Notes: a model not told the origin generated them from the sequence alone. Shown: positions 48,817 to 58,013, numbered from the stretch's first letter. The stretch: DNA of 64,000 nt from Trichomonas vaginalis G3 (GCF_026262505.1 NC_067203.1:9734001-9798000), one strand, 5' to 3'. Program-made: numbers and translations.

Positions 48817-48882
48817 TTATCATTAAATAAAAATTAGAATATAAGTGATGAAATATATTTTTTAATTAATATTAAATCAGAA

Positions 48883-49119
48883 ATGGCGGCAGGATTCTTT
48901 AAAAAATTATGGGATGGAATTAAGAAAGCTGCAGGTTGGGTTTATAAAAAGGTTATTAAACCTGTTGCAAACTTTTTGGCACCAGTAGCGAAAACGGCAG
49001 GAACTATCATAGGTGGAGTATTAGGTACAAAAGCAGGTAATCCGGCAATGGGAGCACAAGCAGGTAACGCAATTGGTGGAATTGCTGAAGGAATACTTAA
49101 TAAAATAGGGGGTAGATAG
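48883..49119 (+). CDS. small amphipathic (pVI-like) protein, 78 aa
   Basis: MAAGFFKKLWDGIKKAAGWV gives an amphipathic, Trp/Phe- and Lys-rich N-terminal helix. The C-terminal half is a Gly/Ala-rich hydrophobic stretch (AGTIIGGVLGTKAGNPAMGA) with GxxxG-type spacing, like membrane-inserting or glycine-zipper proteins. The first eleven residues are identical to those of the facing 71 aa gene. A membrane-active virion protein helping particle entry is a reasonable inference. Confidence 0.6.
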   Translation: MAAGFFKKLWDGIKKAAGWVYKKVIKPVANFLAPVAKTAGTIIGGVLGTKAGNPAMGAQAGNAIGGIAEGILNKIGGR

Positions 49120-49139
49120 TGGAAAAATAAATATTATTT

Positions 49140-49355
49140 TTATCTTAGTATCGGTTGTAGTCTTTGATAAACTTTTTCTCCTTTATTTAAAATTTCTCTT
49201 ATTGGGGCAGCTTTTGGCGTTATTGATTCAGCAACGTCACTAATTGCTTCTTTATTCTTAAATATCCAATTTGCTCCTTTCTTAATCCCTTCCCAAACTT
49301 TATGCGCTCCTCTTTTTACTTTATCCCATAACTTTTTAAAGAATCCTGCAGCCAT
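49140..49355 (-). CDS. small amphipathic protein, 71 aa, partner of 48883 gene
   Basis: MAAGFFKKLWDKVKRGAHKV shares its first eleven residues with the 48883 gene, then continues as basic amphipathic helices (WEGIKKGANWIFKNKEAISD) without the Gly-zipper half. The pair is convergent and 20 bp apart, a likely inverted duplication that diverged after the N-terminus. The shared N-terminus may be the functional membrane peptide. Confidence 0.6.
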   Translation of the reverse strand: MAAGFFKKLWDKVKRGAHKVWEGIKKGANWIFKNKEAISDVAESITPKAAPIREILNKGEKVYQRLQPILR

Positions 49356-49425
49356 AGTTGATTATTTCATTAAAATTAAAAATTCATTTTCATCTTTTAA
49401 TTTTGATTTTTTTATTTCATCATAA

Positions 49426-51066
49426 ATGACGACTAACTATTTGATGCCAAACACTAAACCGATTAATGGAAATGTATTTCATTCATTCGAAAAGATAAAT
49501 GAAATATTCGCAAAGAATGACGGAAGAAGATATTATAGAGAACTTGAAAGTTCATGTTATGACTCTGATACTCCATATTTTGATGATAAACAAACTCATT
49601 TAAGAATTACAAATCCAGCTCATGATGTGAACCAATTAGGTGACACATATATTAAACGCAAAGTTAAAGCAACTCTAGTTTCAAATAAAGCTTTCACATG
49701 TGATGCCGCTTTTAAATGTATGCGTTTATTCGTTGGTTACAAATCATCAAATCAAAGCTTTAAACAATTAGAAGTAGAAACCGAAAGAGGTGATGCCGGT
49801 TATCTTCAGATGGATTGCGCCCGTGAATCTTTTGCATTTGCAACATATAAACCAAAATCAGAAAGGAAAGTTAAAAAGTTTGTTCATTCGTTATATAATA
49901 ATGTTCAAAAATATGATAACTCAGTATGTGGTAAATATATTGACCCTTCAGAAGTTTTCAAGAAAGCAAATGAAGAAGTTGATGTCACTTTTGATATGAT
50001 TATTCCGGTAAATGATTTGTTAGCATTTCAAGCGTTCGATGATTATCCTAAATCATTTGGTGATATCATTCTTAAATATTATGTTTTCAGGGATACTTTA
50101 GTATTTTGTCAGGTTGACCCGTTAAGAGTTGCTGATTTACAAAATTACGTTTATGAAAAGATAACTGATGAAAATTATGAAAAGATTATGAATCATGTTT
50201 ATAAATATGATCGCAAATTCCAACAAATCGGACTTCCTGCCAAATTAATTACAAGCTTAGCCGCTACATCTGCTGACGCAACAGTTGAAGACGTTATTAT
50301 TTCATGCACAAAGATGGAAGTTTTAGAGGATAAATGCATTACACCAGGATACGGTTTAATTGAAGAATCAATTAAAGCAATACCACGTTTATTCAGTAAG
50401 GAAGATCCATTCATGATTCCAGCTCAACATATTGACGTTCGTTCACTAAATGGAGGTTGCATCACTCCTGAAGGTATCAGCTCAGATTTCTCATACGCTC
50501 TTCATAATGTTACAGATGTTGTGTTAACATTTCCGAAGAATGCAATGCAAAGAACGGTTTTAGAAAATCCAATGCTTCGAGGTCTTCAGGTCACTATAGA
50601 TTCCAGAAACTTCCCCGATCAAGCGATGACCACAGTGGGCGACATATTCTTTACACGTATGCTTCAAGCTTCTGATTTAGATGGAGTGAATGAATGCACA
50701 GAAGAATACGAGGACTCATTAACTAGACCATTGAATGATGATAATGGCACGCCATTAGCTAGAACATGGAAAGACCAAACTTCATTCTTATGCACTATTC
50801 CAGTTCAACGTGATGGAGCGGGTATATTCTTTGATGGATTAGAAACTTTCAACTCACAAGTTACAGTACAAGTGAAAGCTTATCCAATCATTCAGGGTGA
50901 AAATGACACTTACTGTTCAAAGGTGACAAATCCTCCTCAGGTTTGGTTTACTAGGACTACATATTGGACATGGACACCGGATGAAGGTTTGAAATATCAT
51001 CCAACAGGTACACCACCACAGTATAGAAGTTCATATGATGAAATATTGATGAATAGAAATGTTTAA
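49426..51066 (+). CDS. major capsid protein (hexon-like, double jelly-roll)
   Basis: 546 aa, open. It has the length and beta-rich character of Polinton capsid proteins: MRLFVGYKSSNQSFKQLEVE (the F-x-G-Y/F-K ... E turn typical of these proteins), EVDVTFDMIIPVNDLLAFQA, and in the second half DVVLTFPKNAMQRTVLENPM, GLQVTIDSRNFPDQAMTTVG, and a Trp-rich end (WFTRTTYWTWTPDEGLKYHP). It would form pseudo-hexameric capsomers. It lies just before the packaging ATPase, the common capsid-block order. No likeness to element A's capsid is obvious by eye beyond general style. Confidence 0.75.
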   Translation: MTTNYLMPNTKPINGNVFHSFEKINEIFAKNDGRRYYRELESSCYDSDTPYFDDKQTHLRITNPAHDVNQLGDTYIKRKVKATLVSNKAFTCDAAFKCMRLFVGYKSSNQSFKQLEVETERGDAGYLQMDCARESFAFATYKPKSERKVKKFVHSLYNNVQKYDNSVCGKYIDPSEVFKKANEEVDVTFDMIIPVNDLLAFQAFDDYPKSFGDIILKYYVFRDTLVFCQVDPLRVADLQNYVYEKITDENYEKIMNHVYKYDRKFQQIGLPAKLITSLAATSADATVEDVIISCTKMEVLEDKCITPGYGLIEESIKAIPRLFSKEDPFMIPAQHIDVRSLNGGCITPEGISSDFSYALHNVTDVVLTFPKNAMQRTVLENPMLRGLQVTIDSRNFPDQAMTTVGDIFFTRMLQASDLDGVNECTEEYEDSLTRPLNDDNGTPLARTWKDQTSFLCTIPVQRDGAGIFFDGLETFNSQVTVQVKAYPIIQGENDTYCSKVTNPPQVWFTRTTYWTWTPDEGLKYHPTGTPPQYRSSYDEILMNRNV

Positions 51067-51090
51067 AATTATAAATTTATTTTTGATTAA

Positions 51091-51918
51091 ATGGATTTAA
51101 ATTCATCCACCCCTTATGAAGAATTAGCAGGAGTATATAATACATACGTAGATGATATGATTAATGAAGCATTGAGTGATAATAGAAATGCTCTATCTAA
51201 GGAAAAATTAATGAAAATTCCATATTCTGAATGTTACTTAAATTCAATCACTGCAGCAATTGGTAAACAAAATAAAGGTAAAACATTAACGATATTAAAA
51301 CAAATTATCATTATTGCTAACACTTCACCCTATTCACATGTGTTAATTTATATCAACCGTTCAGGTTCACCTTCAGATGATACATTTGAATCTTTAAAGC
51401 ATTTAATCAAAATTCCAATTATTTATTTATCACAAGAAGAAGCAGAAGATTATTTAAAAAACTTTTTAATGTATAAAGAATTATATAATACAATCAAGAA
51501 GCAAGGATTAGAGGATAAAATTATTGATAAACAACGAGATGAATTATTTGAAACACTTTCTATTTCAAATTTTGATAGAGAATTTTTGCATTCACTCATT
51601 TTTCTAGATGATGCAGTGAAATCAAAACTAATAACAAATGAGAAATCATATTTTAATCAGTTATTAACTCAATGTCGACACATTCAGTGTTCATTCTTCA
51701 TGGCTGTTCAATATTTCAAAGCATTAAGCACAAACATTAAATCAAACCTGTCCACCCTTTTCATTTTCAGTGGTTTTAGTCGTCAACAGTTGAACGTTAT
51801 GCTTTATCAAGTGAATTTACCAATGAGCATTAATGAACTTTACACACAATATCAACAATTAGGAGAACATGGAAAAATAATAGTTGATTTAAATAAAGGT
51901 TCCATTAAATTCGAATAA
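51091..51918 (+). CDS. FtsK/HerA-type DNA-packaging ATPase
   Basis: 275 aa, open. Walker A is AAIGKQNKGKTLT (about 57-69) and Walker B LHSLIFLDDAVKSK (about 168-181), with the following QCRHIQCSFFMAVQYFKALS (sensor-like Gln at the expected place). This is the compact A32-like form used by Polintons, virophages and large DNA viruses to load DNA into capsids. It begins 24 bp after the capsid gene behind TTTATTTTTGATTAA. Confidence 0.85.
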   Translation: MDLNSSTPYEELAGVYNTYVDDMINEALSDNRNALSKEKLMKIPYSECYLNSITAAIGKQNKGKTLTILKQIIIIANTSPYSHVLIYINRSGSPSDDTFESLKHLIKIPIIYLSQEEAEDYLKNFLMYKELYNTIKKQGLEDKIIDKQRDELFETLSISNFDREFLHSLIFLDDAVKSKLITNEKSYFNQLLTQCRHIQCSFFMAVQYFKALSTNIKSNLSTLFIFSGFSRQQLNVMLYQVNLPMSINELYTQYQQLGEHGKIIVDLNKGSIKFE

Positions 51919-51958
51919 CTTTTTATAATTAATTTTTATTTTTTATTTATAATTAAAC

Positions 51959-52858
51959 ATGACAGAAATTGCAAATCTTCTACAGGTTCCATTAAAACAA
52001 GGAACAAACAAAAAGGGTGCATATAATAGAACTATGAAAGTTCCAGACGGAATGAAAGAATTAGTCCACATTGTTGCCGGTCTTCAAAAGGATGTTAAAC
52101 AAATGAGAAACGTTTTAACATTACCAGAAGCTCAAGCATATGCCAAACGTCACGGACCAAATTGGGAAGCACACGAAGCAGACATTACGGGTCCAAATGG
52201 AAAACCTGATGGAATAAATGAAGTTTTCGTTACTGATGGTCAAGGAAATATTAAAGTCATAAATGGGTATAAATTAACAATGACGGATTATCCTAAACGT
52301 AAAGCATATAATGAACATTATCCTATGCAATTTGATGAAAATGGAAAAGCTGTTAAACAATACATTGGAGAAGGTGAAAATGGTCCAATTAATTCATACC
52401 GTCATAATCCATATTCTTACTTCAATGAAGAATTAAATGCTATTGAAGAGGGACCGGATGGATTACCACGATATTCTAACCAGTTTGATGGTCAATATGC
52501 AAATTTGAGATCTGAAATTCCAGCTAAGAAATTCTTTAAAGTTGCTTTATTCGATCCAGTTTTCGCAAATGTTAAAGATGAACTTAAACAGCAATTCCAA
52601 CCAATTATAGTAGCAAGAATTGCATCAGGTGCTTTATCTCAAGCATTCAAAGATTTAATTAAGAAACCATTATATCAGCAACGAGGTTTAACTTATGATT
52701 TAGTTAAGGAATCAGATAAAAGAAAATTTGAGAAATCAAATGATTATAAGAATGCAATTAATGAATATATTCGGTCTATTAATTTCGATGAAAATGCTAA
52801 AAATCAACTTCATGAACAAATACAGGAAATAATAGATTCAAAAGTTCCAGCAAAATAA
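51959..52858 (+). CDS. hypothetical virion protein, 299 aa
   Basis: Open. The N-terminal 75 residues are helical and basic ([20 protein letters not shown]); the middle is rich in Gly/Asp/Tyr turns ([36 protein letters not shown]); the C-terminus is a Lys/Glu coiled coil. No named family. In position it matches the large structural gene next to the capsid in element A, so an internal virion or scaffold part is plausible. Confidence 0.5.
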   Translation: MTEIANLLQVPLKQGTNKKGAYNRTMKVPDGMKELVHIVAGLQKDVKQMRNVLTLPEAQAYAKRHGPNWEAHEADITGPNGKPDGINEVFVTDGQGNIKVINGYKLTMTDYPKRKAYNEHYPMQFDENGKAVKQYIGEGENGPINSYRHNPYSYFNEELNAIEEGPDGLPRYSNQFDGQYANLRSEIPAKKFFKVALFDPVFANVKDELKQQFQPIIVARIASGALSQAFKDLIKKPLYQQRGLTYDLVKESDKRKFEKSNDYKNAINEYIRSINFDENAKNQLHEQIQEIIDSKVPAK

Positions 52859-52890
52859 AAGTTTAAATATATTTTTTTATTCGAATATAA

Positions 52891-53577
52891 ATGAGAAGAC
52901 GTTTCACTAGTCAAAAGAACACTAACGCAAAAGCAGAGATTACGGTTGGTTATAATGTAAATGATGATAAATCACGAATTATTCAAAATGTTAAAGTTAA
53001 TGTTAGTCCTGAATTAACAAGGTCAGCAACTCAACCAAATTTATTAACTCGTGACTTACCGAAGAATGAGGAAGAGCAAAATAAAGAAGATGGAGACCCA
53101 ATCATTTTATCTGAACCTGGTAAAGAACCTGTTGAAATTCCCACTTATCCAACATACCCAGCACCACTTGATAACCCAGGAATCTACGATTCCAGTCGCA
53201 ATGCGCCATATAAAATAGACATTAATTCTGAATTAATGAAAATATATCGCGATATAATAACTGATAATTATGATTCAATAATAAATTTAATTGATCAATC
53301 CGGTTTAATTATTTTACCTTATGAATCATTAATTCACATTATCGCCATTCTTTGTGATGTTCAAGATTCAGACGTGAAGATTCAATTTTTCATAGATGAT
53401 GAGGTTTCATGCTGCGGAACAGTTGCAAAAATAAATCCTATAAAGGATATTAGCACAATTAAGATATCAAAGAACGGAACAACAACTGAACTTCATTTAA
53501 CATATAATGATATTTATAATAAAATAGTTGATGAATATAAAATATCACTTGAAAAATTCTTTGTTAAGGCTATTTAA
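52891..53577 (+). CDS. hypothetical protein, 228 aa
   Basis: Open. Basic start (MRRRFTSQKNTNAKAEITVG), a Pro-rich linker (VEIPTYPTYPAPLDNPGIYD), and an alpha/beta C-terminal domain (IINLIDQSGLIILPYESLIH; IQFFIDDEVSCCGTVAKINP). No family recognised. Its stop overlaps the facing gene's stop by 4 bp. Confidence 0.5.
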   Translation: MRRRFTSQKNTNAKAEITVGYNVNDDKSRIIQNVKVNVSPELTRSATQPNLLTRDLPKNEEEQNKEDGDPIILSEPGKEPVEIPTYPTYPAPLDNPGIYDSSRNAPYKIDINSELMKIYRDIITDNYDSIINLIDQSGLIILPYESLIHIIAILCDVQDSDVKIQFFIDDEVSCCGTVAKINPIKDISTIKISKNGTTTELHLTYNDIYNKIVDEYKISLEKFFVKAI

Positions 53578-54053
53578 TATTCAAGCATTAACATTATCGA
53601 ATAATAATCCTTTGAATCATAATCGATAATAATTGACCTTTCACCAGTTTCTATCGTTTGTTTTATTTCTTTTTGTTCCCCACTATCCGGATCAGTCATT
53701 GTAATTGTTTTTGTTATAGTATCTGCTTTATCTTTAACTTCAATCTTTTTTCCATCGGGATATTTAAACCAAAATTCCAAAAATTCGATATTGTCAATCT
53801 GTTCATATTTTAATCTATCAATTACATTTTTAATACCATCTGAAAATCTTATGAAATGGTCATTATATGGGTTTGATTGAACTAAATTTGAATGAAGTGA
53901 AATATAACCTGATGATGAATATGACATCGACTCATATTTTCTGAAAACACTAAAATTTATAACATGAATGAATTTCTTATTCGTTGAATTTATGAATTCT
54001 TGAGGTAATCTTATTCTAGTTTTATTTATCACTGGAAAATAACGCTTTACCAT
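53574..54053 (-). CDS. hypothetical beta-rich protein, candidate minor capsid
   Basis: 159 aa, open. SSSGYISLHSNLVQSNPYND resembles a surface turn seen in single jelly-roll minor capsid proteins, and FLEFWFKYPDGKKIEVKDKA with a Tyr-rich end (DYYSIMLMLEY) recalls the last third of the 282 aa protein of element A (14013-14861). A penton-type role is possible but unproven. Divergent from 54075 across 21 bp. Confidence 0.4.
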   Translation of the reverse strand: MVKRYFPVINKTRIRLPQEFINSTNKKFIHVINFSVFRKYESMSYSSSGYISLHSNLVQSNPYNDHFIRFSDGIKNVIDRLKYEQIDNIEFLEFWFKYPDGKKIEVKDKADTITKTITMTDPDSGEQKEIKQTIETGERSIIIDYDSKDYYSIMLMLEY

Positions 54054-54074
54054 ATTTTTAATCGTAATAAAAAA
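54054..54074. promoter_or_regulatory. 21 bp divergent spacer/promoter
   Basis: ATTTTTAATCGTAATAAAAAA lies between start codons on opposite strands. T-run to the left, A-run to the right, with a TCG centre; both genes see the same T-rich, then near-ATG signal. Confidence 0.5.
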
Positions 54075-54812
54075 ATGTCAATTATCAATATTATTTCGAA
54101 TAATAACTGTGAATTAAATTTAACAGTTAGCGGAATTTATAATGTTACTCTCGTTTCTGTGAGTGGTAAATTTAATCCCATTCTTTTAAACCCTTCAGAT
54201 TATATATCATTTATTAAAGATGACCATGAGCCGCATAGCGGCGGGGTCGTAGACCTAAAAACGTATGATATGTATATAAATAATGTGATAACGAAATGGG
54301 ATATTAACATGATTTTAAGTTATTTAAATGAATCATTTATCATATGGTATGAAGAAAATTTTAAATCAAAACCCGATAAACTTTTTGAACTTGATGAAAT
54401 AAATAACCTTATTAAATTTCCGCTGAAAATTAAATTTTGTACTCCTCATCTTCGTTCATTGTTGGGGATATTAAATTTTGAAAAAGATGTTGGGGATGTT
54501 TTGTATTCTGACACTGGTTCCAATTTCATTTTAATCAAATGTGATAAAGTTAATACCCCAATGAGATTTTCACATCAAACATTAGACCCTAACTCTTACC
54601 CATCAATACAAAACATTTTATCCATCAACTTAAACACATTTTCTTTATCATATCCGTTTCAATTATCCGGGAATTCATTTATTCTTCATTCAAAAGATTT
54701 ATCAAATATTAAATTTAGAATAACTGACCTATTTGATTGTGATTTAGAATTTATGAATGAAATATTATGGCAATTTCAAATAGAAAAAATAGCTGATGAG
54801 ATAACAGATTAA
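54075..54812 (+). CDS. hypothetical protein, 245 aa
   Basis: Open. Beta-rich start (NNCELNLTVSGIYNVTLVSV), then alternating helices and strands; FCTPHLRSLLGILNFEK and SLSYPFQLSGNSFILHSKDL suggest a compact globular protein. Codons around 54230-54255 come from an in-frame GC-rich insert (EPHSGGVVDLK). No family recognised. Confidence 0.5.
   Translation: MSIINIISNNNCELNLTVSGIYNVTLVSVSGKFNPILLNPSDYISFIKDDHEPHSGGVVDLKTYDMYINNVITKWDINMILSYLNESFIIWYEENFKSKPDKLFELDEINNLIKFPLKIKFCTPHLRSLLGILNFEKDVGDVLYSDTGSNFILIKCDKVNTPMRFSHQTLDPNSYPSIQNILSINLNTFSLSYPFQLSGNSFILHSKDLSNIKFRITDLFDCDLEFMNEILWQFQIEKIADEITD
54230..54255. repeat. in-frame GC-rich micro-insert
   Basis: GCCGCATAGCGGCGGGGTCG, then TAGACC. 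It shares the GCGGCG(G/A)GGTCGTAGACC tail with the polymerase insert at 62386-62447 (read on the minus strand). About 26 bp, in frame within the 245 aa gene. Confidence 0.65.
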
Positions 54813-54836
54813 ATATTTATTTTTAAATCATAATAA

Positions 54837-56945
54837 ATGATTAAACAACAGCAACCACAGCAACTTAAGGCACAGACCATTACATACGCCACATATGCAT
54901 ATAATTCAAAGACGGCAGAACAAACGCAAAGGTTGAAATATGGAGATTTGGAGATAGTATTGAAAAATGACCATTTTGAATTCGTTTGCAAAGGTGGTGC
55001 AGTGATATCAAATATAAAAGAAATTTTATTTATGAATTCTAAAATTAAAGGTATAACGGATGATATAACATCAATTCCACCAGAAGAACAAAGATATTAT
55101 GCATTAAATGCATTTCCCAAAGTTTTGAAGATTGGAAGATTTAATTTAAATGAGGAATTCATAAAAGGTTTCCTAAATGACATAATGAAGAAAGCAGATA
55201 AGGAATATGTGGATAGTGAGTTAGAGGAGAAAGCAGATAAGGGACTTGTGGTTAGTGAATTAATGAAGAAGGCAGATAAGGAATATGTTAATGAAAAAGA
55301 TAATGAAATTATAGAAAGGGTTGAATGGTATCATGAACGGACATCGAAGATTCTTAAAACTAAAGCTGATACAGGATGGGTTTCAGGATGTTTAGACCTT
55401 AAAGCAGATAAAACTTATGTTAACGATGAGTTAGAGAAGAAGGCAGATAAGGAATATGTGGATAGTGAGTTAAATAAGAAAGCTGATATATTTGTTAATG
55501 AAGAAATAAAACAATCAGAGGTCTATTTTACTCCACCATTTTTAAATTTTATGAAATCATCAGATAAAACCTTTGATATAAATTCTTTTGAATGGATATG
55601 TTTCGATGGAGTGACCATGTATTTATTTTATACAGCTGGAGTGCTTTATTATTTTAAAACAAATGATTTTAAAAACTATGAATCATTTACTCCATCTGTT
55701 TTGAATCCTGATACACGAAAGCCAATCATTAATCCAAGAATTTTATATGTTGAATATAATAACGGTAAATTTATGGGAATGATAACGGTTGGAGATGATT
55801 TTTGCCCTTGTTATTCATTCGATTGTATCCAATGGTTCAAATGTAATTTAAATCAAGATGCTAAATTTAAATTTCCAAATAATCCTATTAGATGCGTTAA
55901 TAATAAATGGGTACTAATTTATGAAGTCAATCAAATTTTCATTAGTGAGGATGGGATAAATTATTATATGTTTAGTATGATGTCATCAGATTTGAAAATT
56001 GATTATACAAGTAAGTGGTATTACATTAACAGCATGTATTTTATCCTACAAAATGATAAAATTTATAGATCATCTTCAATACCACAAGGTCAATTTGAAC
56101 AAATTTTTCAAGCTGATGGAGACATTGAAGCTTTATGTTATGGATCAAATGTTTATGTTCTCGTTTCAGGTGAAATGGTCTATTCATATCCTGTAAGTTA
56201 TAACAGACATATTTATTTATCACAGGATTTATCAAATTGGGAATTGGTTTATTCATTCACTCCAAAATTTACTCAAAATTATAGATTTACAAATTTATTT
56301 TATATTGATGGGTATTTCATTGCTTTAGGATGTGGTGATTTAGTAAATATCAGTAGTGATGGAAGAAACTGGTCTGAAATCACAAAATTTCAAGATGTTA
56401 GAAAAGCAATTTTCAAAAATAATACGTTAATATTGATAACAAGACCAGTTTTAAATACTCACCCAAATTCAATATTATATAATAAATTCAATATTCATAA
56501 TGGATTAAATACAATTCTTGAGATGATTTACCCCATTGGTTCTATTTATACGTCAATGAACTCAACAAATCCAGCAACAGTTCTGGGTTTCGGTACGTGG
56601 AAGCAGATTGTAGATAAATTCCTCTATTGTGCAAACTCTTCAAAGGAAACAGGAGGTTCGAAGAAAATTACTGAAGCAAACTTACCCCCGCACACTCATA
56701 CAGGAACTACAAACTTTTCTGGCGACCATAGCCACTCATTAAGAGACCACCCATTATACAACTCAGAATATTATGCTGGCTATGATGTTTTATCTCCAGA
56801 TTATAACCATTCAGCAAAAAAGACTTTTCGACCAACTGAACCAGGAGGAAATCATGTCCATACTTTCACAACAAATCCAACAGGTTTGGGTGAAGATTAT
56901 ATGCCACCATTTATGACTGTATTTGCATGGTTTCGCGTTCAATGA
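54837..56945 (+). CDS. phage-tail-fibre-like protein, 702 aa
   Basis: Open. After a globular start, a shaft of repeats (KADKEYVDSELEEKADKGLV, KKADKEYVNEKDNE, KADKTYVNDELEKKADKEYV, about 117-222) has the trimeric coiled-coil style of phage fibres. A middle region of about 350 residues is rich in aromatic beta-hairpins (CFDGVTMYLFYTAGVLYYF; YSFDCIQWFKCN; VNISSDGRNWSEITKFQDV), like a beta-propeller with Asp-box-type SxDGxxW turns. The C-terminal head (YPIGSIYTSM, WKQIVDKFLYCANSSKETGG, LPPHTHTGTTNFSGDHSHSL, YMPPFMTVFAWFRVQ) matches element A's fibre and phage gp10/gp12 tips. A receptor-binding spike, possibly sugar-binding, is inferred. Confidence 0.8.
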   Translation: MIKQQQPQQLKAQTITYATYAYNSKTAEQTQRLKYGDLEIVLKNDHFEFVCKGGAVISNIKEILFMNSKIKGITDDITSIPPEEQRYYALNAFPKVLKIGRFNLNEEFIKGFLNDIMKKADKEYVDSELEEKADKGLVVSELMKKADKEYVNEKDNEIIERVEWYHERTSKILKTKADTGWVSGCLDLKADKTYVNDELEKKADKEYVDSELNKKADIFVNEEIKQSEVYFTPPFLNFMKSSDKTFDINSFEWICFDGVTMYLFYTAGVLYYFKTNDFKNYESFTPSVLNPDTRKPIINPRILYVEYNNGKFMGMITVGDDFCPCYSFDCIQWFKCNLNQDAKFKFPNNPIRCVNNKWVLIYEVNQIFISEDGINYYMFSMMSSDLKIDYTSKWYYINSMYFILQNDKIYRSSSIPQGQFEQIFQADGDIEALCYGSNVYVLVSGEMVYSYPVSYNRHIYLSQDLSNWELVYSFTPKFTQNYRFTNLFYIDGYFIALGCGDLVNISSDGRNWSEITKFQDVRKAIFKNNTLILITRPVLNTHPNSILYNKFNIHNGLNTILEMIYPIGSIYTSMNSTNPATVLGFGTWKQIVDKFLYCANSSKETGGSKKITEANLPPHTHTGTTNFSGDHSHSLRDHPLYNSEYYAGYDVLSPDYNHSAKKTFRPTEPGGNHVHTFTTNPTGLGEDYMPPFMTVFAWFRVQ

Positions 56946-57560
56946 ACGCTCAATGTTTGTGAAACAAACTTTAGAACGGACTGAAAGTCCTGAGATCCAA
57001 AAGAGTGAACGGCATAATTTAAATTTTTATTCCTCATTCGCTAAGGATTCCAAAAATGAAAAAATCATTGATTTCGGCTGAGAAAAAACAGCAAAACCCT
57101 TCTTCCACGGGAACAAAGAAATAAAGAAGAAATAAAGAAGAAATAAAGTAAATTTTTTATTTATTCCCGTGGAAGATAGAGCACTTTTTATTCACGACAA
57201 ACAAGACAAACAAAGAAAATAAGAAAATACGGCGCTGTCGCGGTTCGAACCACAGACCCTGACCCCTCCATAACACCACCTTAGACCACTGTGCTACGTA
57301 GCCTGTCGACATAAGATTTTATAAATTGCATATTTGACGTAAATTTATTTCCCAGTTATTCAAAAATAAGTCATAACTGCCTTCCTCCTGTGATGTTGTC
57401 AAAATGTCATGTTGTCACATTTTTTCAGAGAAGTTAAATTACCTGGTGACCACCTGGTGACCTGGTGACCCCTTCAGTTATTCAAAAATAATTAATTATT
57501 GAATAACCTAAAAACATTAACGATAAAATAAGTGATAACAAATTTTTATTTTTATCATAA
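56946..57560. other. 615 bp non-coding region with hairpins and tRNA-like piece
   Basis: Holds palindromic GGACTGAAAGTCC (56985), an inverted repeat TCTTCCACGGGAA / TTCCCGTGGAAGA (57101-57113 and 57164-57176) around three AAATAAAGAAG units, a tRNA-like piece (57229-57309, minus), GGTGACC repeats (57442-57472) and a GTTATTCAAAAATAATTAAT palindrome. No ORF. It divides the plus-strand structural genes from the minus-strand replication genes. Confidence 0.6.
57229..57309 (-). tRNA. tRNA-like sequence, probably degenerate
   Basis: On the minus strand TAGCACAGTGG (A box, 57286-57296) and GGTTCGAACC (B box, 57242-57251) are excellent RNA polymerase III internal promoter matches, and AGTGGTCTAAGG looks like a Leu/Ser-type D loop. 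However, the acceptor arms (GGCTACG and CAGCGCC) pair only in part, the T-loop is one base short and no anticodon stem forms. A dead tRNA or tRNA-derived repeat is more likely than a working tRNA. No isotype is assigned. Confidence 0.35.
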
Positions 57561-57725
57561 ATGAATACCCCACAAGCTCAAAATTTACCACGAATCATAA
57601 CAAGGGAGGAAATGATAAAAATGATGCAAGAACATGTTAAAAATAACAAACCACTAAAATTGAGAAAATGTGGTTATGCAGTAATGATGGAAAGAGAGAT
57701 GTTGTCGAAGAGGAATAAAAATTAA
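57561..57725 (+). CDS. small basic hypothetical protein, 54 aa
   Basis: MNTPQAQNLPRIITREEMIK, then KNNKPLKLRKCGYAVMMERE, basic and helical. It starts right after AAATTTTTATTTTTATCATA, the element's usual start context, and converges on the next gene with a 4 bp overlap. No family recognised. Confidence 0.5.
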   Translation: MNTPQAQNLPRIITREEMIKMMQEHVKNNKPLKLRKCGYAVMMEREMLSKRNKN

Positions 57726-57994
57726 ATTTGGATTGAGTTTAAAAATTCATCTTTATTAAATTCATCTCTTCCAATCAATTTATTTATTCTATTAAATTCT
57801 TTTATTTTTGCTTCACTCAGTTTAAGGATTGAACGGTAAGTTTCTAATTTTTCGATTATTTCTTTCCTCTCTTTATCGTTTTCAACCCCACCGCATTGTG
57901 GCTTCTTTTTGTAATAGCATATTTTTGATTTAATTCTGTTTAGTTTCTTTTTATATTCATTGTCTGGACTCTTGGATGCTTCGTTGTCACTCAT
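57722..57994 (-). CDS. small helical hypothetical protein, 90 aa
   Basis: Charged and helical (NEYKKKLNRIKSKICYYKKK; LETYRSILKLSEAKIKEFNR), with a coiled-coil-like C-terminal half. No family recognised. First of the minus-strand run 57.7-64 kb. Confidence 0.45.
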   Translation of the reverse strand: MSDNEASKSPDNEYKKKLNRIKSKICYYKKKPQCGGVENDKERKEIIEKLETYRSILKLSEAKIKEFNRINKLIGRDEFNKDEFLNSIQI

Positions 57995-58013
57995 TTCTTA
58001 CGAAATAAAAAAA

